Source of the DNA: Spongiactinospora sp. TRM90649
GTDB taxonomy: Bacteria; Actinomycetota; Actinomycetes; Streptosporangiales; Streptosporangiaceae
Length of the DNA: 64,000 nucleotides
Assembly: GCF_029382225.1 (NCBI RefSeq)
Contig: NZ_JARLTC010000007.1
Coordinates: 299,776-363,775, forward strand
Reading direction: 5' to 3'
Under the pieces are notes generated by a model that was given only the letters and a program-made list of their open reading frames with translations, was not told the DNA's origin and did not search any database. Shown piece by piece: positions 30,412-38,124 of this stretch (positions are counted from its first letter, which is position 1; the number at the start of each line of letters is the position of its first letter). Both the position numbers and the translations under genes were made by a program.

Positions 30412-30917
30412 GCGGGCTGTCCCGTGGGCGCTCCCACGAGTTCGCGCAGCGCGCGCACGGTCAGCACGTTGCCCAATGGCAACTGGACCGGGCGGGTTCG
30501 CGTCTTGCTGGGCGCGGGAATGGGCGGCTCGCCGTCGAATCCCCGGTAGTAGCAGAGCCGGCTGAGTATCAGCCCGTCGGTTTCAACCCGGGCATAACGG
30601 TCAATTTCCGGTGGGACCACCACCACGAACAGGTAACGCGGAACGAGGAACGGACCCGCGGCGAGTTTGTTGTACTGCGTTTCGGTCAACCTGGGGAAAA
30701 CCAGCTCGGGCCCTTTGCATATCGGCGCCGACCAGGACTTGACCTGCACTTCGATGGCGGGGGAGGAGATGTACCCGGTCCTTCCCGGATAACGGAAGCC
30801 GAGGTCGATGCCGTCGTGGTCGAGGTCGTCCTGGTACACGAGAAGACCCGCGGCGGAGGCGAGCGCCCGGACGTAGTCCTCGGCGAACTTTCCCTGATGA
30901 TTGCGCGGGTCCAGCAC
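30408..30917 (-). CDS. DUF4365-like protein, probable PD-(D/E)XK nuclease fold
   Basis: This 169-residue protein starts with GTG and has the DUF4365 pattern: HQGKFAEDYVRALASAAGL with Glu13, then HDGIDLGF with Asp38, then IEVQVKSW with Glu56, Gln58 and Lys60. The Asp38 plus Q-x-K layout is that expected for a PD-(D/E)XK nuclease-like core. The rest (YLFVVVVPPEI; YYRGFDGEPP) also fits the family. A GATAAT hexamer seven bases before the GTG and no ribosome site suggest a leaderless transcript. It heads the four-gene operon with the HerA-like ATPase. A DNA-cleaving role is inferred and unproven. Confidence 0.8.
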   Translation of the reverse strand: MLDPRNHQGKFAEDYVRALASAAGLLVYQDDLDHDGIDLGFRYPGRTGYISSPAIEVQVKSWSAPICKGPELVFPRLTETQYNKLAAGPFLVPRYLFVVVVPPEIDRYARVETDGLILSRLCYYRGFDGEPPIPAPSKTRTRPVQLPLGNVLTVRALRELVGAPTGQPA

Positions 30918-30923
30918 GCAGCG

Positions 30924-30929
30924 ATTATC
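30924..30929 (-). promoter_or_regulatory. -10 element for a leaderless transcript of the HerA-like operon
   Basis: GATAAT on the minus strand ends six bases before the GTG start of the DUF4365 gene. No Shine-Dalgarno sequence is present, so transcription probably begins at or near the start codon. The -35 region is poor. Confidence 0.4.
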
Positions 30930-31054
30930 GGCCGACCGGCGGGGACGATGGGGGGTCTGCGCCGCCGATGATGCGCGATCGTTTTCTTGCCTGAAATCGG
31001 ATGAGGCCGCAGGATGGCAGAGAGCCCGATTCCGGTCTTCTCGGGGGAGTGAAT

Positions 31055-31108
31055 ATGGATCGCCTTAATGGCAAAGCGGTGATCATCACAGGAGCCGGGA
31101 GCGGGCAC
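31055..31108 (+). pseudogene. Truncated short-chain dehydrogenase, N-terminal remnant
   Basis: After a GGGGGAG ribosome site, an ATG opens MDRLNGKAVIITGAGSG, which is the first strand and TGxxxG nucleotide-binding motif of a classical SDR. The homology stops after about 17 residues, and the frame runs into 10-bp repeats next to the convergent chorismate mutase stop. The rest of the gene has been deleted. Confidence 0.6.
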
Positions 31109-31130
31109 TGCTGCCGCAGTGAGACGAGTC

Positions 31131-31160
31131 AGGAGCTCTCAGGAGCTCTCAGGAGCTACG
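31131..31160. repeat. Three tandem 10-bp repeats
   Basis: AGGAGCTCTC occurs twice, followed by the variant AGGAGCTACG. The last unit contains the stop region of the chorismate mutase gene. The repeats lie directly at the breakpoint of the SDR remnant and may mark slippage or an illegitimate recombination junction. Confidence 0.7.
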
Positions 31161-31433
31161 GTGCTCGGTCAGCTCGTACTCGATGAAGGCGCCGATCATG
31201 GCACGCCAGACGGCCTCGGCGACGTCGGGGGACAGGCCCTCGCGGACGGCGCGGTCGCGGGCGGCGGTGACCACGCGTTCGACCCGGTCGGGCGCGCGCA
31301 CGGCCTGCTCGTCCCGCTTGAACCCGGCCGCCGCGCGGACCAGCCCCTGCCGTTCGGCCAGCAGGCCGGTTAGCCGGGTGTCCAGTTCGTCGATGCGCCG
31401 CCGCACATCTTCGAGTGAGGTCGGTTCCGACAT
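31149..31433 (-). CDS. Chorismate mutase, AroQ/PchB-like
   Basis: This 94-residue all-helical protein has the AroQ pattern RRRIDELDTRLTGLLAERQG with the first catalytic Arg, then VRAAAGFKRDE supplying the active-site Lys, and RVERVVTAARDRAV. The last helix has VWRAMIGAFIEYELTEH. It should convert chorismate to prephenate. A PchB-like isochorismate-pyruvate lyase activity is also possible for stand-alone forms. It is 12 bp downstream of the DUF4304-like gene with a GGAGACC ribosome site, so the pair forms an operon. Confidence 0.85.
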   Translation of the reverse strand: MSEPTSLEDVRRRIDELDTRLTGLLAERQGLVRAAAGFKRDEQAVRAPDRVERVVTAARDRAVREGLSPDVAEAVWRAMIGAFIEYELTEHRSS

Positions 31434-31445
31434 CGAGGTCTCCGA

Positions 31446-31886
31446 TCAGTCGTCGTGGCCGAGCCGTGCCCGCAGTTCGGGGAGCGCGTAGTCGCGCACG
31501 CTGCGGACCACCTCGGCGGGCAGCGCCGGGTCGGGCACCGTGCCGACCTCCCACCAGAGGTCGCGACGGCCGGGCATCAGGCTACCGATCCGGGTGAACC
31601 ACGCCCACGACCCGTAGTAGGACGAAGCGGATGGCCGGTCGGGCAGCGGCCGTGACCACTTGGCCCGGTACAGCTCCCACTGCTCCACGGACATCACGCT
31701 GAGGTTGATCGTGAAGCGGACCTGCGTGCTCGTGTTGTGCGACGACCGCTGGAAGCCGAGCTGTGCCCAGTGCCGCTCGTCGGGCAGGCGGTAAACCTGG
31801 CCGGACCCGGTGAGACCGAGGTCACGCAGGGCCGGGGCGATCCCGTCGCGGAGCATCGCCCGGAAGGTCTCCTGTGCGGTGAACAT
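31446..31886 (-). CDS. DUF4304-like protein
   Basis: This 146-residue soluble protein starts MFTAQETFRAMLRDG. It has the layout of DUF4304: an N-terminal helix, then APALRDLGLTGSGQVYRL, a beta-rich centre (FTINLSVMSVEQWELYRA; SYYGSWAWFTRIGSLMPG) and the C-terminal helix VVRSVRDYALPELRARLG. The frame is open upstream, but that part overlaps the divergent promoter. Function unknown. It is the first gene of a two-gene unit with chorismate mutase. Confidence 0.7.
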   Translation of the reverse strand: MFTAQETFRAMLRDGIAPALRDLGLTGSGQVYRLPDERHWAQLGFQRSSHNTSTQVRFTINLSVMSVEQWELYRAKWSRPLPDRPSASSYYGSWAWFTRIGSLMPGRRDLWWEVGTVPDPALPAEVVRSVRDYALPELRARLGHDD

Positions 31887-31944
31887 GAGGGCATTCAACC
31901 GTGGAGCTGCGACAAAACCACTGAAAATCAGATTTCCCACTAGA

Positions 31945-31967
31945 TCATATACGATATTCTATGTTAA
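31945..31967. promoter_or_regulatory. AT-rich promoter region with GntR-like motif
   Basis: Within a GC-rich background, the sequence around GATCATATACGATATT reads AATATCGTATATGATC on the other strand, close to the ATCGTATAC-type sites bound by many actinobacterial GntR proteins. TATGTT follows 12 bases before the GTG at 31978 and may be the -10 of a near-leaderless transcript. No GntR gene is in the window. Confidence 0.35.
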
Positions 31968-31977
31968 GTTGACGCGC

Positions 31978-33060
31978 GTGTCCCCCACCGACTCGACCAC
32001 TCGGGAAACGGTCGTCACCGTGACCGGCGAGGTCGCCCCAAGCACGCTCGGCGTGGTGCTCCCGCACGAGCATCTCCTGAGCGATTTCGCTCCCCCCGCC
32101 GACACCCCGGAGTCCTGGGGGGCCGTCGGGCACGTCCGGCCGACCACGGCGACCCGGCTGCGCGCCTACCAACTCCCGCTCACCGCCGGCCTGCTCGGCG
32201 AGGTCGCGATGGGCGTCGCCAACCGGGACGACCAGTCGCTCGACGACGAGGCGCTGGCCGTCCGCGAGGCCGCCGACCTCCGGGACGCGGGCGGCGGCAC
32301 CCTGGTGGACGGCACCTCGATCGGCCTCGGGCGCGACCCGGCCGCGCTGCGCCGGATCGCCGAGGCCACCGGCCTCAACATCGTCATGGGCGCGGGCTGG
32401 TACCACCCGGCGCGGACCGAGGGCCTGGCCGGGCGCGACGCCGCGAGCCTCGCCGCCGAGATCGTCCGCGACCTCACCGAGGGCGTGGACGGCGTGCGCG
32501 CGGGCGTCATCGGCGAACTCGCCGCACTCGACCCCGGCGACCCCGCCCAGAGCGTCCTGCTCGTCGCCGCCGCCCGCGCCTCGGCGGCCACCGGCGCCCC
32601 GATCTCCGTCGCGCGCTCCGCCGACCCCGCCGTCCAGGAACGGGTGCTCGACCTGCTCGCCGCCGAGGGCGCGGACCTCACGCGCGTCGCGGTCGGCGAC
32701 TGCGACCCGCTCTCCCCGCGCCCCGACGACCTGGAGCCGTTGCTGGCTCGCGGGGTGTTCGTCCGCTTCGACGGGCTGGGCCGGTTGCCCTCGGTGCTGA
32801 GCGTGGCCGACGACCAGGATGTGGCGGCGGCCGTGGTCGAACTCGCCCGCCGGGGTCACAGCGGGCGGATCCTGCTGTCGCAGGGCGTCCGGGCCAAGTC
32901 GCAGCTCCTCGCCTACGGCGGTGCCGGCTACGGCTTCGTGCTGCGGCAGTTCGTGCCGTACCTGCGGATGGTCGGCGCCGACGACGCCCTCGTCGAGACC
33001 GTCACCGTGGCGAACCCCCGGCGGTTCCTCACCGTCCCGACCCCGAAGGCGGATTCGTGA
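31978..33060 (+). CDS. Phosphotriesterase-like protein lacking most metal ligands
   Basis: This 360-residue protein has the fold of the phosphotriesterase family, and its neighbour is a clear homologue. The N-terminal HxH is kept (LPHEHLL, His30/His32) and so is the bridging Glu in GVIGELAALD. The later ligands are lost: the His of PVSLHVGG is replaced in PISVARSAD, the His of VFGHAGE in VAVGDCDPL, and the Asp of LGHDVC in LLSQGVRAK. A normal binuclear centre therefore cannot form. It may be a regulatory or structural partner of the active paralogue. The GTG start overlaps nothing upstream; its stop overlaps the next start (GTGA). Confidence 0.82.
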   Translation: MSPTDSTTRETVVTVTGEVAPSTLGVVLPHEHLLSDFAPPADTPESWGAVGHVRPTTATRLRAYQLPLTAGLLGEVAMGVANRDDQSLDDEALAVREAADLRDAGGGTLVDGTSIGLGRDPAALRRIAEATGLNIVMGAGWYHPARTEGLAGRDAASLAAEIVRDLTEGVDGVRAGVIGELAALDPGDPAQSVLLVAAARASAATGAPISVARSADPAVQERVLDLLAAEGADLTRVAVGDCDPLSPRPDDLEPLLARGVFVRFDGLGRLPSVLSVADDQDVAAAVVELARRGHSGRILLSQGVRAKSQLLAYGGAGYGFVLRQFVPYLRMVGADDALVETVTVANPRRFLTVPTPKADS

Positions 33061-34127
33061 GCCGCTATCCCTTCGAGATCCCGAACCTCGCCGGCAAGGT
33101 CCTCACCGTCACGGGCCCGGTAGAGCCGTCCGCGCTCGGCATGACGGTCATGCACGAGCACATCTTCGTGGACCTGCGGCGGCCGACGCGCTTCCGCCGT
33201 CCCGGCGAGGACGCCCCGGAGGCCGCCGAGCCGCTCACCCTGGCCAACCTGGCGCGGGTGCGGCACGGTACCCCGAACGCCGACAACGACCTGATGGCCG
33301 ACTTCGACGAGATGGTCCCCGAGGTGCTCGCCTTCGCGCAGGCCGGTGGCCGGACGATCGTCGAGGTCACCTCCATCGGCCTGGGCCGGGACCCGGAGGC
33401 GCTGCTGCGGCTGTCCCGCGCGACCGGGCTCAACGTGGTCATGGGCGGTGGGTTCTACACCCCGACCTTCCACCCGGCCGACATCGGCGAGCGCGATGTG
33501 GACGACCTCACCGACACCATCGTGCGCGACATCGTGACCGGGGCCGACGGCACCGCCGTCCGCTCGGGGGTCATCGGCGAGGTCGGCGCGGAGACCGCGC
33601 CGCTGACCGACGACGAGTTCAAGAGCGTGCGGGCCAGCGGGCGCGCGAGCCGGATCACCGGCGCGCCGGTCAGTCTCCACGTCGGCGGCGTCGGCGAGGA
33701 CAAGTTCCGGGTGCTCGACACCCTGGAGGAGGAGGGCGTCGCCCCCGGCAACATCGTCTTCGGGCACGCCGGGGAGATCCTGACCAATCCGGCGTTCGCC
33801 GATCGCCTGCTGGCGCGCGGCGTGTTCGTCGAGTTCGACTTCCTGGCCTCGCCGGGCAGCCCGTGGGGCCACCTGTTCCTGACCGGCGACCATAAGGTCG
33901 CCCGGGGCGTGGCCGACCTGATCGAGCGCGGATACGCCGGGCAGATCGTGCTCGGGCACGACGTCTGCCAGAAGATCCAGCTCAAGCGGTACGGCGGCAA
34001 GGGCTACGACTACATCCCCCGGTACTTCCTACCCGGCCTGCGCCGACTCGGGGTGAGCGAGGAGGCTCTGCAAGTGATCATGGTGGAGAACCCGGCTCGG
34101 GCGCTGGCCTTCGAGGAGCCCCGATGA
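33057..34127 (+). CDS. Phosphotriesterase-family metal-dependent hydrolase
   Basis: This 356-residue TIM-barrel hydrolase retains all ligands: HxH in VMHEHIF (His33/His35), bridging Glu in GVIGEVGAE, His in PVSLHVGG, His in IVFGHAGE and Asp in IVLGHDVC. Members hydrolyse phosphotriesters or, more often, lactones. The GTG start overlaps the degenerate paralogue's stop, and the stop overlaps the esterase gene (ATGA). The trio with an HSL esterase and a carboxymuconolactone decarboxylase-like protein suggests lactone or ester catabolism. Confidence 0.9.
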   Translation: MSRYPFEIPNLAGKVLTVTGPVEPSALGMTVMHEHIFVDLRRPTRFRRPGEDAPEAAEPLTLANLARVRHGTPNADNDLMADFDEMVPEVLAFAQAGGRTIVEVTSIGLGRDPEALLRLSRATGLNVVMGGGFYTPTFHPADIGERDVDDLTDTIVRDIVTGADGTAVRSGVIGEVGAETAPLTDDEFKSVRASGRASRITGAPVSLHVGGVGEDKFRVLDTLEEEGVAPGNIVFGHAGEILTNPAFADRLLARGVFVEFDFLASPGSPWGHLFLTGDHKVARGVADLIERGYAGQIVLGHDVCQKIQLKRYGGKGYDYIPRYFLPGLRRLGVSEEALQVIMVENPARALAFEEPR

Positions 34128-35116
34128 CGGCCGGGACGGCGAGCGCGCCGGTCCCGTTCGACCCCAGCCTTGAGCCCGTGCTCGCGGCGATGCCCCGGCC
34201 GGACGGCCCCGCGCCGACGGTCGAGACCATCCCGCAGTGGCGCGCGGCCGGTGCGTTCATGGCGATGCCGTCCGTGGCCGAGGTGATCGGCGACCGCGCG
34301 ATCGACGCCGAGGAGCTGATGGTCCCGGGACCGGACGGCGCCCCCGACCTGGAGATCACCGTGCTGCGCCCGCGCGGCCTGACCGCCGCCGTCCCCGGGC
34401 TCTACAACATCCACGGCGGCGGCATGATCAGTGGCCACCGCTCCATGGACACGCCCCGGCTGGCCGACCTCGTCGCCGAACTGGGCGTCGTCGCGGTCAA
34501 CGTGGAGTACCGGCTGGCCCCCGAGCACCCCGACCCGGCTCCCGTCGAGGACTGCTACGCGGGCCTGCGATGGATGGCGGACCACGCCGAGGAACTCGGC
34601 GTGGACCCCCGCCGGGTGGTCGTCATGGGCGGCAGCGCGGGTGGCGGCCTGTCCGCCGGGGTCGCGCTGCTCGCCCGCGACCGGGGCGGGCCGTACCTGG
34701 CCGGGCAACTGCTGCTGTGCCCGATGCTCGACGACGGCAACGAGACCGTCTCCAGCCACCAGTACGACGGGCTCGGCACGTGGCCGCGCGCGATGAACCT
34801 GCTGGGCTGGCGGGCGCTGCTGGGCGATTCGGCGGGAGACCCGTCGGCCGACGTGTCGTCGTACGCCGCGCCCGCGCGGGCGAAGGATCTGTCCGGGCTG
34901 CCGCCCGCGTTCATCGAGGCGGGCAGCGCCGAGCTGTTCCGCGACGAGAACGTGGCGTACGCCTCCCGCATCTGGGCGACGGGCGGCCAGGCGGAGCTGC
35001 ACATCTGGGGCGGCGCGTTCCACGGGTTCGACATCTTCGCGCCGGAGCACGAGGTGACGAAGGCCGCGCTGGCGTCGCGCCTTTCCTGGTTCCGGAGGGT
35101 GCTCGACCTGCGCTGA
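34124..35116 (+). CDS. Alpha/beta hydrolase, hormone-sensitive-lipase family
   Basis: This 330-residue esterase has oxyanion motif H97-GGG (YNIHGGGM), the YRLAPEHPDPAP segment, nucleophile elbow GGSAGGG with Ser171, and catalytic His in GAFHGFDIF. The ATG overlaps the phosphotriesterase stop, so it is translationally coupled. It is clearly different from the HSL protein at 12934, which has HPGG. Probable carboxylesterase; natural substrate unknown. Confidence 0.9.
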   Translation: MTAGTASAPVPFDPSLEPVLAAMPRPDGPAPTVETIPQWRAAGAFMAMPSVAEVIGDRAIDAEELMVPGPDGAPDLEITVLRPRGLTAAVPGLYNIHGGGMISGHRSMDTPRLADLVAELGVVAVNVEYRLAPEHPDPAPVEDCYAGLRWMADHAEELGVDPRRVVVMGGSAGGGLSAGVALLARDRGGPYLAGQLLLCPMLDDGNETVSSHQYDGLGTWPRAMNLLGWRALLGDSAGDPSADVSSYAAPARAKDLSGLPPAFIEAGSAELFRDENVAYASRIWATGGQAELHIWGGAFHGFDIFAPEHEVTKAALASRLSWFRRVLDLR

Positions 35117-35187
35117 TCAGCGGGTCGGTTTGCCAAGTCCGGACCCGGAGCGGGCGAGGCCGTCAGGAGACGCCGACCGGGCGTGGG

Positions 35188-35203
35188 TATGTCTCACGAC
35201 ATA
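35188..35203. promoter_or_regulatory. Short perfect inverted repeat upstream of the CMD-like gene
   Basis: TATGTC-TCAC-GACATA lies 32 bp upstream of the ATG at 35235 in the only gap of this gene cluster. It may be an operator for a separate transcript. No cognate regulator is adjacent. Confidence 0.4.
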
Positions 35204-35234
35204 TCCCGCCATAAGGCGTGCAAGGAGGACGGCC

Positions 35235-35579
35235 ATGCCCGGCGAACCCACCGCCGCCCAGCAAGTGATCGGCGGCTTCGCCCCCAAACTGGTGGAACTC
35301 ACCGACGGGGTGCTGTTCGGCGACATCTGGGAACGCCCCGGCCTCTCACCCCGCGACCGCAGCCTCGTCACGGTCGCCGCGCTGGTCGCGCTCTACCGCA
35401 CCGGCCAGCTCGAAGCCCACCTGCGGATCGCGCTCGGAAACGGCCTGACCAAAGACGAACTGATCGAGGCGATCATCCACCTGGCGTTCTACGCTGGGTG
35501 GCCGAACGCGATGACCGCCATCACCACGCTGAGGTCCCTCGTCGAGCAGGGCGGCCATCACACGGACCGCACCCGCTGA
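35235..35579 (+). CDS. Carboxymuconolactone decarboxylase-like protein
   Basis: This 114-residue all-helical protein has the PcaC-like stretch ERPGLSPRDRSLVTVAAL followed by QLEAHLRIALGNGLTKDEL and HLAFYAGWPNAMTAI. There is no CxxC, so it is not an AhpD-type peroxidase. The His in EAHLRIA is kept. AAGGAGG gives a strong start. In its context (lactonase-like, esterase) it could act on a lactone or muconolactone intermediate. Some family members have no known reaction. Confidence 0.85.
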   Translation: MPGEPTAAQQVIGGFAPKLVELTDGVLFGDIWERPGLSPRDRSLVTVAALVALYRTGQLEAHLRIALGNGLTKDELIEAIIHLAFYAGWPNAMTAITTLRSLVEQGGHHTDRTR

Positions 35580-35596
35580 ACCAGGCCGAGCGCGAG

Positions 35597-36886
35597 GTGG
35601 TGAGAGTCATCCCTCCCGGTTCATCGCAGGACCCATCGCACGACGGATTTCGTTACTGGGCGTTTCTCTCCTATAGCTGGGCCGACAAACGGCGGGCACG
35701 GGCGCTGCACCGGCGGCTGGAGCGGTTCGCCGTCCCGCGCCGGGTCCGCCGCCCGCTGCGGCCGGGCGGCCCGCTCAGCCGCCGCCTGCGCCCGGTCTTC
35801 CGGGACGAAGAGGAGATGGCGGCCTCGGGCGTGCTCGATGAGCGGCTGTGCGCCGCCGTGGACGACTCGGCGGCCCTGGTGCTGCTGGCCTCACCCGACT
35901 CCGCGCGGTCGCGCTACGTCGATCAGGAGGTCCGGCGGTTCGTCGCGACCAGAGGCACCGACCGGCTGGTCATCGTGGCGATCGGCGAAGGCGGGCGGTC
36001 GCGCCCGCCGCTGCCCGAGTCGGTGCGCGGCCTCACCGGGGAGCCGCTGTGGATCGACTGCCGCGACGACCGCGGGGTGGGACGGCGGGCTTTGGTCCGG
36101 ATCGCCGCCGCCGTGCTCGGCGTGGACTTCGACCTCCTCTGGGGCCGTCACCGGCGCCGCCGCCGGAAGCTCCTCGCGGGCTGGACGGCGCTGGCCCTCA
36201 CCGTCGCCGGCGTGGTCGGCGTCGCACTCTGGCAGCGCGACCTGGCCCAGGAACGCTCCCCGGACCGGCAGACCGCGATCTTCCGCGACTGGTACGCCCG
36301 GGACCACGGCGTCAGCCCGACCGACCCGCAGGTGCGGATCTCCCGCATCGACGACCTCAACGACGACGGCCTGCTCGACTACATCATGGACAACGGGGCC
36401 CTGGGCTTCTGCGGGTCCGGCGGATGCGGGATGGACGTCTACCTCACCAAGAGCCCCGGAAGATACGTCAGTGTGCTGTCCCTGCTCGGCGACACCACCC
36501 CGAGGGTCCGCACCGGGCGCGACGGCCGCAAGGAGATCGTCGTCACCCAGATGACCGTCGACCGGGAGCCGCTGTACTCCGTCTACACGCTGCACGGCGA
36601 GAAGTACGAGCTGCGGGGCTACGAGTTCTGCGACGGCCTCTTCTTCGAGAGATGCGAGCCGACGTTCATCCAGGATCTCCGGTACCAGGACGGCTTCGCC
36701 GTCGCCCCGGACGCGTCGCCCGTGCAACGGCCGCAGGCCGGGGCCCGGCCGATCGAAGACCTGCGGGCGGTCTCTCTCCAAGTCGCCGGGGTGCTCCCCG
36801 GCGGCCGGTGGTACCTGGTGTGCGGCACTGCGAACGCCGACAGCGGAGAGGCCGGGTTCGTCCCCGCCTCGTCCATCCGGCACTGA
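35597..36886 (+). CDS. TIR-domain membrane protein with FG-GAP/EF-hand-like exterior
   Basis: This protein of about 429 residues has an N-terminal TIR domain (about 20-150: WAFLSYSWADKRRAR, PVFRDEEEMAASG, VLLASPDSARSRYVDQE, in which the Glu is a candidate NADase residue). A basic stretch RHRRRRRK, one transmembrane helix (about 192-213) and an exterior region with DDLNDDGLLDYIMDNG, a calcium-loop/FG-GAP-like repeat, follow. A final domain looks SH3-like (VCGTANADSGEAGFVPASS). The start is uncertain: GTG at 35597 or 35600, neither with a good ribosome site. It could be a sensor that links an outside signal to inside TIR activity. Confidence 0.72.
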   Translation: MVRVIPPGSSQDPSHDGFRYWAFLSYSWADKRRARALHRRLERFAVPRRVRRPLRPGGPLSRRLRPVFRDEEEMAASGVLDERLCAAVDDSAALVLLASPDSARSRYVDQEVRRFVATRGTDRLVIVAIGEGGRSRPPLPESVRGLTGEPLWIDCRDDRGVGRRALVRIAAAVLGVDFDLLWGRHRRRRRKLLAGWTALALTVAGVVGVALWQRDLAQERSPDRQTAIFRDWYARDHGVSPTDPQVRISRIDDLNDDGLLDYIMDNGALGFCGSGGCGMDVYLTKSPGRYVSVLSLLGDTTPRVRTGRDGRKEIVVTQMTVDREPLYSVYTLHGEKYELRGYEFCDGLFFERCEPTFIQDLRYQDGFAVAPDASPVQRPQAGARPIEDLRAVSLQVAGVLPGGRWYLVCGTANADSGEAGFVPASSIRH

Positions 36887-36925
36887 ATCCGGTTTCGGTC
36901 ACCCGGGGCGGGCCGGCGGAGCAAG

Positions 36926-38080
36926 ATGGACGCCATGGATCGGGACGATGAGGAGACGTTGCGGGCGCGTGCCCAGGCCGGTGACGCCGAGGCGATGGTC
37001 GATCTCTGGCTGGCGCTGCGGCACGGGGCGACGGCCGGCGAAGGGGAGGTCTTCGTACGGCGGGCCGTCGAGGCTGGTTCGATCCGTGGCGCGCGGATGC
37101 TCGCCGCGTGGCTGGGCCGTACCGATCCGGCCGAGCGGGAGCGGCTGCTCCTGCTGGCGGCGGGCGCCGGTGACCGCACCTCGGCGGCGACCCTCGCCGA
37201 CCTGTACTACGAGGCGGAGCGGTGGCCGGAGGCCGAGGAGTGGCTGCGCCGCGCGGCCGACCTGGGGGCCGGGTGGCCGGTCGGCGAGCGGCTGGCCCTC
37301 CTGCTGGCCCGGCGCGGGGCCGACGACGAGGTGTGGGAGCTGTGCCTGCGCGCCGACGACGATCCCGGCGGCGATTTCCACGGCCTGGCGGCGGCCGTGG
37401 GCTTCTACAGCCTGTCGGAGGCGCTGGCCGAGGAGGGGAACGAGCGGGACGCTGCCCGCTGGATGAAGGAGGCCTACGACTTCGGGCTGGGCGGCGCCAT
37501 CGTGCGCTTCGGCGAGGAGCGCGAGCGCGCGGGCGACCTGGTCGCCGCCGAGCGCCTCTTCCGCGAGGCCGGGGCCGATCACGCGCTGGCCGGGTTCCTG
37601 GAACGGCGGGGCCGCGTCGCCGAGGCCCGCGAGCTGCACGAGGCCGGCGGCGACAGCGACCGGCTGGCCGATTTCCTGGAGCGCAACGGCGATCCGGCCG
37701 AGGCCGCCGCGATCAGGGAGCGGTTGCGGCGGGAGCGTGAGGTGCCCGCCGCCGAGGCGGACTGGGTCACGACGGTCGCCACGGTCGTGACGACCGTCGC
37801 GCTGATCCCCTTCGTGGAGGGCCTGGTGGGCCGCCTGGCCGAGGGCGCCTACGACGGCGTGCGCCACCGGCTGCGCGAACTGGCCCGCAAGCTCGCCAGG
37901 GGCCACGAGACCGCCGAGAGCACGCTCATCGTGGTCCACGACCCGCACTCGCACCTGCGCCTGCACATGCGGACCGACGCCACCGACGAGGCCCTGTCCG
38001 CGTTGCGCACGGCCGATCTCGAAGGCCCCGGCGGCGCGGTCCGCTGGAACCCGGAGATCCGGGAGTGGGAGCGGCGCTGA
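36926..38080 (+). CDS. Helical repeat (Sel1/TPR-like) protein with C-terminal membrane-associated segment
   Basis: This 384-residue protein has Sel1/TPR-like helical repeats over residues 1-270 (ARAQAGDAEAMVDLWLAL, LADLYYEAERWPEAEEWL). A hydrophobic stretch TTVATVVTTVALIPFVEGLV (about 275-295) is followed by a short alpha/beta tail ending EIREWERR. GGAG sits four bases before the ATG. It is on the same strand as the TIR gene, 39 bp downstream, and may work with it. Function unknown. Confidence 0.75.
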   Translation: MDAMDRDDEETLRARAQAGDAEAMVDLWLALRHGATAGEGEVFVRRAVEAGSIRGARMLAAWLGRTDPAERERLLLLAAGAGDRTSAATLADLYYEAERWPEAEEWLRRAADLGAGWPVGERLALLLARRGADDEVWELCLRADDDPGGDFHGLAAAVGFYSLSEALAEEGNERDAARWMKEAYDFGLGGAIVRFGEERERAGDLVAAERLFREAGADHALAGFLERRGRVAEARELHEAGGDSDRLADFLERNGDPAEAAAIRERLRREREVPAAEADWVTTVATVVTTVALIPFVEGLVGRLAEGAYDGVRHRLRELARKLARGHETAESTLIVVHDPHSHLRLHMRTDATDEALSALRTADLEGPGGAVRWNPEIREWERR

Positions 38081-38124
38081 CACCCCGCGTTCCCAGAGGT
38101 CGCGGCAGCGCCTAACGTGGTGAC

